DNA of 34,521 nt from contig KL197709.1 in NCBI GenBank assembly GCA_000697665.1, positions 203,998 through 238,518 on the forward strand. Direction: 5' to 3'. The position numbers were made by a program, and so were the translations under genes. This stretch comes from Jaapia argillacea MUCL 33604. Taxonomy: Eukaryota > Basidiomycota > Agaricomycetes > Jaapiales > Jaapiaceae. Below, piece after piece: positions 22,442-31,930 of this stretch. The stretch's first letter is position 1. Every line of letters begins with the position of its first letter. The notes beneath the pieces are model-generated. The model ran no database searches and had not been told where the DNA came from. It was given only the letters and a program-made list of their open reading frames with translations.

Positions 22442-24838
22442 TCAATGCGAATGGTGTTTGCCGGACTCCAATTCAACCGTCTCCACACCATGATCCTCTT
22501 CCTCTTCCTCCTCTTCTTTGTCTTCTTGGGGCAGAATTAGGTTGAGGATTACAGCAACAATGCCACAAATCAAGACTGCCAGGTCCAAGGTTAAACGTGA
22601 GCACAACCAAGGCGGACGCGGGGATAATGGGACGTACACGGTGTGCTCAACACAATAGTAATGGAATCGAACAAGCCTTGCAATCCGTTGTTGGGGTTCT
22701 TCACGCCATCAAACAGATGCGTAAAGATCGTAGGCACCAATAAGTCTCCGATGCCGAAGCTCAACGCAGCGCCGAGGACGAATCGGTCTCGACGAGTGAA
22801 ACGGCAGTAGGAGAGCACTCTGATACCAGAAACTCCGACTGTTGCGAAGAGGAATGTTGTTACACCACCGAGAACGGGATTAGGGACTAGTGGTGGAGGT
22901 CATGGTTGGTAATTGTGAATGATATCTGAAGGGGGATTGAACGCACTGGCTAAGAAGACTCCAGAAATCTTTCCGAGGACACCCATCAAGATTAAGAAGA
23001 AGCAGCACCATCTTCCTGCTGTACGATTGGCACAGCGAGTAATGGCAATGACACCATTGTTCTATCAACCCAGTTTCAGTATAGTTTCACAATCCAAACT
23101 CGGGGGTATATTGACCTGGGCGAAGATCGACAGAGGCGTTACCGTGAACAAGGCGGAGAAGAACCCTCCAAGACCATCACTCTATAGTACGCTCGTCAAT
23201 AAGAGAAAACTAGGAAGTATTACACGACTCACCAGAACGCCACCCTGGATCCTCGAGTCGAACTCATCTCCGTCTACGGCAAGACGGGAGACTTCGGCCG
23301 ACGCTGTGATATCTCCAATAGCTTCCATAGCAAGCGAGACTGTAGGATAGTCAGAGATTGAGACGAGTTAAAACTGAAATGAGGAGAACAACTGACTATA
23401 GACTGCCAACATCGGCAAAATCGCTGGAGGGTATACCCTGATCTTGAAAGTGTGCACCCTAAAACCAAGAATTGATATGTTTCCTCTCCCAAAGAGTTGC
23501 AAAGAACGCACCATAAGAACGTGATGGCAGGAGCCGTAGTAATGCTACTTCCATCGATATATCCCGCTGCGCCAGCAACGATACACCCAACGGCAAGTCC
23601 GACGATGATCGAGATATTCTTGAGGAAGGGTGAGCCAAAGAGTTCCGTGAGGATGATGGCCATGAAGGAGAGGAAACCGATGCCAATGAATTCGGGGGCA
23701 CCCCATCTGTGAGCAAGGTGGCTTAGAAAATATTGACATCAATTTAAGGGATAACATACAGAAGGGGACGAGGTGCAAAGATCGTGGGACATAGCGCAAA
23801 GATACCACTTGTGGGTCGTCCCATACAATCGTTGGATCCTCCACCCCAGTTAGGTATACCCGAGCTTCCGATGAGTGAAGCTCCGATCATGAGGATGACG
23901 GTACCTAGATACCAGTTCAGCGTGTGAGAAGAGATAATACTGGGAACCAAGCAACCTGTGACGATAGGCGGGAAGATGCGTTGCAGTTTCTTTGGGGGGA
24001 CAAAGGACATGCCGATTTCCAAGAAAGCGCAAATAAGAGAGGTACCTAGTGTCATCATTCGGTCTCAACATCGAAGTGAACTAGTGTAAAGGTGGGGTGC
24101 GTACCCAAGAGATAGCCGTAAGCATCTGGGCAAGGACCTCGTGTAACAACACCGCCCGAAGTTGTCGAAGGGCAAGTTCCGTCTGCGTACATAGCATTGA
24201 AGATCTGGAAGGCAAGAAATCGATGAGGAGAACGAATCGAATCGAAGTGAGAAAGGTATATACAGCATTTGCAGTGCTGAGGGTGGAGAAACTCGTTCCG
24301 ACGACAGTGATGAGACCAGTTCCGAGGTAATACTTCCCAAACAGATGGATGCGGGACATCTGAACGGCACTCAAGATACCTGCCACGAGAAATACTCAAC
24401 AACGAAGGGATCAGTATAGCTAAGGTGAAACTCACCACATCCAATTAGTGAAGCCGAGATCATATACGCCGACGTAGCAGCATCCAAATTCAACGCGCTC
24501 GCGAAAATGATCGGAGGCGTAATCAAACCAGCAAGCATAGCCAGAGCATGCTGCAACCCCGTCGTCATCGCCAGAAGTAATGGTAGCTCCTGGTTGAGAG
24601 CATAGAACGGTGGTTGCCTACTCCTCCTCGGACCACCCTTCAAAGAAAACGGCAAAGTGGGCATACAAAGCCAGCCATAGTCGTAATCACCCAACCAGCC
24701 ATGCCTAGTCGTGAGCTTCTCGACGATATGAGCAGCTCTGTTCTTGAGCACCGAGCCTCCACCAGATTCGGGCAAAGTAGAGGGCTCGGGGATTGGGGTA
24801 GGTTGTTCCTTGGTAACTGACCCGGTCTGTGAAGACAT
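22442..24838 (-). CDS. Uric acid/xanthine permease (nucleobase-ascorbate transporter family, UapA/UapC-like)
   Basis: Eleven exons (24436-24838, 24264-24379, 24105-24204, 23760-24045, 23512-23706, 23397-23458, 23233-23339, 23116-23181, 22947-23061, 22638-22886, 22442-22575, read downward) give 610 residues. Family hallmarks are present: GDYDYGWLC near residue 50, QH at 96-97 in the first membrane segment, EAIGDITAS from residue 393, and the NAT signature QNNGVIAITR at 445-454, whose first residue comes from the preceding exon. This matches Aspergillus UapA/UapC, proton symporters that import uric acid and xanthine across the plasma membrane as a nitrogen source. The tail is acidic (runs of Glu) and ends in HHSH. 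The ATG at 24838 is the first in frame. A TATA box and several GATA motifs lie upstream. Confidence 0.95.
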
Positions 24839-24894
24839 GGTTCGTGCGCAGAACGAGAACCGAGGCACACGAGTCAAGAATCATGATAACTAGC

Positions 24895-24901
24895 ATTTAT
24901 A
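24895..24901 (-). promoter_or_regulatory. TATA box of the permease gene
   Basis: TATAAAT is read on the permease strand, 57 bases before its ATG, a usual distance for a fungal core promoter. It supports the start at 24838. Confidence 0.6.
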
Positions 24902-24950
24902 GACAGAATGATATCGGCAGCCAAAGAAAAAATTCGTTGGTGGAGGGGGC

Positions 24951-25113
24951 AGATAAGAGGGGGGATCACACCCACGCTGACTCGCGCGTGGCTCTTATCG
25001 TTGTGGTCACGGTGTCTCCAGCTCCAATTTGCTCTTTCCTCCCTGCCCTGTTCGAGAACAAGTCTTTTTGGCATGTTTCGCCCCCCTTAACCTACGTCGA
25101 AGGCTTGTTATCT
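24951..25113. promoter_or_regulatory. Three HGATAR (GATA-factor) motifs upstream of the permease
   Basis: AGATAAG (24951-24957, +), CGATAAG (25000-24994, -) and AGATAA (25113-25108, -) lie 113-275 bases before the permease start. In Aspergillus, HGATAR sites bind the nitrogen regulator AreA, which controls uapA. The sites are seen in the sequence; their use here is inference. Confidence 0.4.
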
Positions 25114-25734
25114 CTCAGATGGGGAATGGCTGGCATCGTGAACTTGGCCAGTCGATCCTATCGTGAACACCGGATCGACCCATCCATTTTACAGCGTTCT
25201 GGTGTGTCCCAAATGGTAGTACGCTCTCGCGGATGTACTTGGACAGAGATAAGGCCTTTGAGCAGTGAGTTCGCACCTTCTCTCGAAACTCTCCGTTCCG
25301 ACTGATACGTTGATCCGTGTTGCGTTTATCTCCGCATCGACGCTAAGCATCGCACGGGATTGAACCTTCAAGTTGGTACCTCCACTCGACTCGTTGGGCT
25401 GATTTCTTCTCGCGCCTCCTATTGTTATGTCTCCTCCCAAAGACTATTCCCCCACCGTTCCCAAATCTAACCCATATGCGTTTTCAGCAACCAAATTCTA
25501 CACCCTGAAGCTCCTGTTCGAATTGCTCTGAGATTACGTTAGAGCTGCTGTCGGGTTTGTAGCCGTCTCGTGGTCCCCTTCTCACCCGGCGTATCGCTGC
25601 ACTTCAGGTTCCACGCATCTTCCCAGTATTCAACCCGCACAAGAAATATGATCAGTCATCCTTGCCCACTAGCATATCCAAGACGGAATGGGATGGCTAA
25701 TGATAGTCTGATGGTTAATCACTTCAACGAGATG

Positions 25735-28508
25735 CTAAATCTCCACTGTGACTTCTCTCTCGCTCCCGAAAATAGTTTTGACAGTCAGAATCTGGTCACC
25801 AGCCCCACAAAGAGACGCTCCGACGACGCAACCTCCCGCTCCCTAGGAGACATTAGTGAAGATAGCCATCGACAGACTCAAGATACGCACTGCCGCACAG
25901 GTCCCGATAGTGATGGTATTCCCATCCGTAGCGACGCAACCACCTGTTCCACCCAAAGAGTACATCGGAACGGGGATGAGGAAAGCTTGAGCGTGCCCCT
26001 CCCCCCTTTCGAAAGTTTGCTGATCCATCTTCCCACTCTTCACATTCTCAGCATCGCGTTCACGTCGCTTCATTGCCTTCTCGTAACGTTCGCCGCGATA
26101 TGATTCACTGAGGTTTCGGTCTGCGGAAGTAGCTGAGGAATAGATGGCGTTATGATCGCTCGGGTGCGATGCAGAACATGCGGATGTGTCGTCCATAGGG
26201 GGGAGAAGGATATTTTCTGCAAACCCGGACGAAGATCGGAGGTGAGACAGTTTTTGGCCGATGGTGTCACCAGGGATAGGACATCCACAGTGAGCGTATG
26301 CTACGTTAAATCGACTCTGCAAGCAAGAAAAATCGACGTGGATGAATGAGTTCCAGAGTCCAAAAGCAAGACGCATCCACGTACCTTCCATGCCAAGCAA
26401 GTATTGTCAAAAGCATTCGACAGTTTGTGTTCTTCGACTTTATCATCACTAGAAAGGGATGAGTGTTGTAAAAGATTCGTCGTAGCAGTTTAACATACTG
26501 ATCCACAAATCGACCGACACCCTCCATGCAATCCTTCCAATATTCCCCTACGAGAAGTTGGTGCGTATGCCACACAAGGTCAATATCGAGGGTAGGGACG
26601 AAACAAGTCTTCGGAGAGTGCGATATCAAGTCAAGGAATCTGAGGCACTGCTTATTAGAAAAAGATATCCAATCGAGGAGTGTTCGACGCACGCATGATA
26701 CCTAACCACGGCATGTTGTAAAACCACAGCGTCTTCCTGAGAGGCAAAGTAAGCCGGCCCCGTCCAACCAAGATCCTGCATTTTTGCAACAAAATAGCTT
26801 TGTCGGAGCACCTCACCGAAAATGTCAGATACAGAAATTCCTGGCACTAAGACGAAAAAAAAAGCCTACCGCTCCCACAAGCTCGACGGAGAACGGCCTA
26901 TTATCGCTATAGGCGCTCATGATCCGATTAGACCTATTACATGAAGTGAGGACGCATTGCGAAAGTCGAAGGGAGGATCATCGACTTACAAATCACCAGC
27001 CGCAAGGCCCAACCCATCTTCGACTGCCTGCATCGCCAAATCCTTCCTGTACTGCACAGCCTCGAGGATAAGTTTCTTCCGTGTTTCCAACATACCCCCC
27101 TTTTCTAGACCAAGGTTCTTAAAAACCTTTGACCTCTTGATGATGCTGTCTTTGAGGATCCTCGCACGAGTTATGTCGGCAAATTGGGTAGGTGTTCGGA
27201 GGGTGCCTCTACAACGAGCAGAAAAAGGGCGTCAATAATTGAACGAAATGAGAAATTACGGGGAGTGGGACAAACGCGAGATATACTCCATTGCCATGCG
27301 CTTGCACCTCCACAAGATTATTGTGATCTCGTGCGAGGTCTCTCGCAAACTTGTCAACAGCGAGGGTGTCCCTAGTAATAAACAAACCGCATTTTATACA
27401 ATTCAAACGATAACCCCTTTGCGTCCAACCTTTATCGATGTAGATGTAACCTGGTTGCCGAACGTCAGCGAAAAGGATGGTATTGGCAAGAATGACAAAA
27501 AAGGGTCCAACTTTGTATATAAGGTTTGTTACACCTTGGACACTGAAAGGATCCATGTTCCAATGCAGTAGCACATTCTTGATGGTCGAAGGGAAGACCT
27601 GTCTTGTCCTTCCACGAAAATTCGCGAGCTGGATGTGGTTTGAAGGAGAATACGTCGCCGAGATGAGCCTACAGGGGGGAAAGTCATTTGCATTCGAAGT
27701 GTATGGATGGATGGTGTGAAATAACTGACGACAACCAGAAGCGGGTTGGCATACATGGGGAGCGCAGCGACGATCTTGATACGCTGGCGATCTTCCATGT
27801 ACCACCTACACAATCTCAGCATTGAATAAAGTACCACGGAGTATCCGGGGGAGATGATCCTACTTGCCCAGGATTTAATAAATAAGTGTGCCATACCATA
27901 AGCACATCCAAGGGAGGAACGTTCTTATCAATCCATTCCTGAATAGTTCCGGACTGAATGTTGGTCGTCGTCAAGGTTTTCAACCACCGTTCGAACCTTT
28001 CAGGGTGTGGTTCAGTCGGTCGTGTGTCATCTACTAAAGTAACAGCCAGAGGAGCGGCTCACCGATCAACAGCCATATGAATGAACATTCCCCATTTCTG
28101 CGGTTTAGTCAACACGGGAACGATTTCTTTATTGTATTTTGGGAACAAGTCTCCTCGTTCTTCCACCACGGTCTTTAACTGGGCAAAAGCTCGTAAGAGA
28201 CGTAAGTGGAGTTTCAAGTGGTGAGGTTGGACGAGAGGGTGGGAAGTTAGTTTGGAACCGATCTTGAAGGTGGTAGGGAAAGCGTAGGTAGTCCTGGTCT
28301 TGAAAGACGACTCGGACTCGGATTGTTTCGAGCCAGAGGCGTCAGGTTCTTTCGAGCCAGATGCATCAAGTTGGTGTGAGTCTGAGACGTCTGGCTGTTT
28401 CTTCGAACCTGAGCCGGAGACATCTGGGTCATCACTTCCAATGTCAAAGTTACCAAGAGTGTAAGGAGGTGGTGGGCATTTGTCGTCGTCCATGGGTCCC
28501 GTGGCCAT
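25735..28508 (-). CDS. GRDP-like protein (DUF1399 family), short-tailed paralogue
   Basis: Twelve exons (28063-28508, 27868-27996, 27730-27805, 27512-27668, 27295-27450, 26990-27206, 26870-26933, 26693-26811, 26499-26639, 26385-26448, 25891-26316, 25735-25842, read downward) give 700 residues. It has the same order as the paralogue at 649-3456: PPLDVLMVWH (176-185), CPRC and CIKC (260-263, 287-290), and VPTLDIDLVWHTHQL (469-483). All 11 introns sit at matching places, and exons 4, 8, 9 and 10 have identical lengths in both. The N-terminus has an extra Asp/Ser-rich repeat (units like DASGSK). The tail is 35 residues and mostly not Gly. Intron 2 is GC-AG. For intron 5 only a GC donor (G|GCAATG) keeps the frame; otherwise the gene carries a one-base break there. 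Confidence 0.82.
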
Positions 28509-29569
28509 TGGAGTTTATCATCACCATTCCCCGGCATGGGGTGGGGGTACTTATAACACTTGATCATGATCAGGAGGCGCCGTTGCCGTCGTCGGTATTC
28601 AACGAGCTCAGGCGAACGTGCGTGGATGCTCGTCGGGACGGAGTTGCGAGGTCGGACAGGTACGGCGAACATTCTGGTTCAAGCCTTGCTCCAGCCCCCC
28701 TGGCCAACGGTACATGGATAATGGTTTGAGATAAGGAATGACGCGTCAACAATTCACGCCAGTCGCGACCAACGATGGCTATGTTCTGACCCGCAACGGT
28801 GGTTTACAGTACTAGTGCTGGTCCAGGAACCGGGCCACTCTACCTAGTGGGTCACTCGCTTCCTCGCTTGTTCTTCACCTCTTTCTGTAAAAATTATGCA
28901 TGTAATCTAATGTTCACATGTCTACCTAGAAGCATAGCAGCAAAGGAAGGGAGTAATGTCCATCTGAGTGAGGGAACAAATATTTTCGGGGTCAAGCACT
29001 TGCAGACCAGCACGAAATTCTAACCACTCCAGCTCCACCATTTCCATGTCGTCTGCACTCGGAATCACTGTGGCAGGTAGCAATAGACTATGGCTTGTCA
29101 TGAAAAACAATCCCTGGGCAGAAGAGAGAGTTACCATGGCCTAGTGATCAAAGTGGCCCATTTCCTAGTCAGCCAAAATCCCACCCTCTTCCCGAAAATA
29201 TTCATAACATTTGTGTTCCAGCGACCGGGCACTCCAGGGAAGTGCTATAAATTAGAAAAGATGCTAATGTAGGCGAGGCATGTTTTTCGAGCAATATGTA
29301 GAGGAGCAATACTCAATACTCGCGAGGGTAGCCCGGTTCTGGCAGGCCATGTAGTGCATGGACAAGGTCACAAAGTTGCATATGATGACTATAATATTAC
29401 ATTGAATTCAGCAGCACAAGAAGGGGGAGCAAAACAAGAAATACATAAACATAAAAGGCCAATATCTCAAAACCGCCTTTTTCAAAAACCCAACAATTCA
29501 GCGTCCATGATCGCTCTGCATTTCCCTCCAAGAACAAAATCACCAACCACATCGTTAGAGACCCAGGGT
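28509..29569. other. Intergenic region upstream of the minus-strand GRDP-like gene
   Basis: These 1061 bases lie between the start of the GRDP-like gene and the stop of the next gene, both on the minus strand. Apart from the TATA box near 28550, I see no gene. A 71-codon minus-strand frame (28922-29137) is open but not recognisable. A/T content rises toward 29250-29480, as expected for the neighbouring 3' UTR. Confidence 0.45.
28550..28555 (-). promoter_or_regulatory. TATA box of the minus-strand GRDP-like gene
   Basis: TATAAG (in GTTATAAGTACC) is read on the coding strand, about 42 bases before the ATG at 28508. The position fits a core promoter with a very short leader and supports the chosen start. 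Confidence 0.5.
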
Positions 29570-31269
29570 TCAACGACCACTCCACAACGGTGCCTCCCAA
29601 ACTTTATCAGGCGAACCAGGTTCCGTAACCTCCCCATCCCCTACAAGCAAAACCCCATCAGCATCATACTCCTCCCACCCCGCCTCCCTCTCCCTTTGCA
29701 CCTCCCTCCTAATTTCCATCCTCTGCGCAGTCTGATCAACAGACTCATCATCGCTATCCATCGTATACGATATCCTCCTCCTCCTCGTCGCGTGTGGATA
29801 CTGAGTTTGGGAACGTTGTGGTCGAGGTGCTCTTGGTTGAGAGCGAGATCGGATTTGAGTTTGGGAACGCGAGGGCGAACGGGAGGAGGAATGACGGGGT
29901 GTTGGGAGGTTGGTGGGAGGTGAGAGAGTGACGGAGAGAGGTGGGGGTGGTGAAGATGATCTCTCGAAATTTGGTCGAGGGATTGGTGTGGACGATTGAG
30001 GAGGAGGAATGACGGGGTAGTTGTATGGAAGTGGTGATGAGGTGAACCTCCGTTCGGGGTTGGGAGGTGGGACTCTGCCGTAAGATGATCCAGAATCGGA
30101 TATGACGTAGCCTTCGTAACCTTCTGTGAACCACGGTGCGGGGGGGACAGATACACCGTCTACAATGACGTTCTGAGGCGGAGGACCTGGATTCGCCATT
30201 GGGGGAGGGTGGTAGGAGGAGGAAGAGGAGATGGGTGGCGACTGGGCGGGGAAAGTGTAGGATGGAGAGGGTGTTACGGATGAGGAGAAGAACGTATACA
30301 GGTAGAGTGGTCCTCTTCGTTTGCGAGAGTGATGGTTCTGTGCGGAATGGGACGAAGACCAGTAGCGAGGACCTGAAGGGTGGAGCGGAGATGGGGGTGG
30401 GCGCGAAGGGGCGGAGAATATGCCTTCTGCTGCGGCTTGGCATGGTTTGTACCGTGTACCCAGAGGGTTCCCACTGTTACAACATGAACATAAGCGACCG
30501 CTTAGGTGGCGAAGAAAAAAGGATTCACTTACCAAACAGCGCAGCCGATACCCTCTTTGACACACCCACAAGAACTGTTCATCATCATAGACCTCACACC
30601 AACGTCAAAGTATGAGGTGTCTAGAGGTACGACGGATGCAGATGCGGGAGTGTTTGCCGCCCAGACAAAACATCTGCGGCGAGGTGAAGCGTGAACATGG
30701 ACGACTGCGCCACAACCGTTTGTCTTTTTAAGCTGGGACGGTGTACGGTGCAGTGAAGACGAAGAGGACTTGGGTGGGTAGGAAGGGAGAGGAGACGGGT
30801 CGTAATGAGAAGACGAGCTTGAAGACCAATTGCTCTGCTCCTCCTCGAACTCCCACCCAACCTGACCGCCACAATACAACGTAAACACCCCCGAGTCTCC
30901 ACTTGCACCTTCGCCATGATCGCCATACTCGACAGTTCCATATCTCCCCTCCGTAAACATATCCCTCCTAGTCAACACAGCTCCTCCTCCTCCGTCTTCT
31001 CCGTCGCTTTCGATTCCATCCGGATCAGGACTCCAAGTGGGTGACGCAAGAGCGACATATGGTGGCTGTTGAAGCCTGTCTCTGGGAGGTACGGACATTG
31101 AGACAGCAGGTCTATGCGGACCCGCATGGTCTATTCTCATCGCCCCCCTTCTTCTGAGCCTCGAAGCTTCGCCGGTGCGGACAAGATCGGAGAGGACGAT
31201 GGAGTCGTCAGCGTCTGTAGGCTGCAGTGAGCCAGAAAATTCAGTAGGGCGTCTGTAGATCTGAGGCAT
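29570..31269 (-). CDS. Uncharacterised protein with a central Cys cluster and low-complexity arms
   Basis: Two exons (30533-31269 and 29570-30473, read downward) join through a Cys codon split by the intron and give 546 residues. The first 170 residues are acidic and Gly/Ser-rich. The middle has NGCGAVVHVH, RRRCFVWAANTP and then a tight cysteine cluster, SCGCVKEGIGCAVCGNPLG followed by TRYKPC, which could bind zinc. The C-terminal half is rich in Pro, Ser and Arg, with Ser-Arg-type runs, and ends with an acidic stretch before WEAPLWSGR. I recognise no named domain. The ATG at 31269 is taken because sequence before it looks non-coding; in-frame codons continue upstream to about 31461. It is divergent from the phytase gene, with 661 bases between the starts. 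Confidence 0.75.
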
Positions 31270-31394
31270 AATCGATGAGCACAAGGGTAGATATGCACAG
31301 TTAACCCAGTCTTTTGTATGACCGCCGTCGTAAATACGGCGGAGCGTGGCTGGGGCGTGTCTGCTCACGTAATCCCGACCGGAACCAGCACAGC

Positions 31395-31400
31395 CACGTG
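31395..31400. promoter_or_regulatory. CACGTG motif (distal)
   Basis: This palindromic E-box-like hexamer lies in the shared promoter. CACGTG is the binding core of Pho4/NUC-1 phosphate-starvation regulators in yeast and Neurospora. A link to the phytase gene 530 bases away is inference. Confidence 0.25.
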
Positions 31401-31773
31401 ACACAGCCACTGCGCACTCTTGGCGTCGCTTTGGCGTCTGGCTCCGACACGCTCCAGTCACTCGACATCATACAGCCCTTGCATCATGACTCCACCAACA
31501 ATCTGACACTCTTGGAAGCCGCCGCTCCTCTCAAGAACGAGGAGAAGGGATGCTCGGAACGAGGACCGAGTGCCTGTTGATATCTATTACTTGCCCAGCT
31601 CGACATCAAATCCATTTATCGCAAAAAAGTTCTGTCCAATCCTTTTCTCCATACGTTTCTTCACGAGCACCCGTGCACACTTTCTCGCGTTCATGTCTAG
31701 CATGCGCTCGTCTTCCGCATTCTCTTCTTGCTCCAGGTGCCAGACAGCGCGGGGACTGGATGTGCGGGAAGAC

Positions 31774-31779
31774 CACGTG
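31774..31779. promoter_or_regulatory. CACGTG motif (proximal to phytase)
   Basis: A second CACGTG lies about 155 bases before the phytase ATG, a plausible distance for an activator site. Chance occurrence cannot be excluded, since the hexamer also occurs elsewhere in the window. Confidence 0.3.
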
Positions 31780-31930
31780 GCATCTGCACATTTACAGCCT
31801 TGTCGCTAATTTTGGTTTTCTGCGCTTCGGCGGCACCTCTAACGCGCCAATCGAACGTGCCTCATGCTTTAAAAATAATGACTATCGCATTTACTAATCT
31901 ACTCGCCTCTTACTCGCCTCCACAAACACC

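Larger units (their letters stand above)
24839..25734. other. Intergenic region: permease promoter and 3' end of the minus-strand GRDP-like gene
   Basis: These 896 bases lie upstream of the permease and downstream of the second GRDP-like gene. The part next to the permease holds a TATA box and three HGATAR motifs, listed separately. I see no gene; the open frames here are short and unrelated to known families. Confidence 0.5.
31270..31930. other. Divergent promoter region
   Basis: These 661 bases separate the starts of the minus-strand Cys-cluster gene and the plus-strand phytase gene. Two CACGTG motifs are present, and a TTTAAAAATA element lies about 60 bases before the phytase ATG. The short open frames here are not convincing genes. 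Confidence 0.5.

Noticed and set aside
24838-24877. Longer N-terminus for the permease
   Set aside because: The extension would start from TTG, not ATG; the ATG at 24838 follows a TATA box at a normal distance.
28922-29137. 71-codon minus-strand frame upstream of the GRDP-like gene
   Set aside because: Short, unrecognisable and without splice partners; treated as chance.
31270-31461. N-terminal extension of the Cys-cluster protein upstream of 31269
   Set aside because: The extra codons have no conserved character and lie in the shared promoter; the ATG at 31269 starts the plausible coding part.
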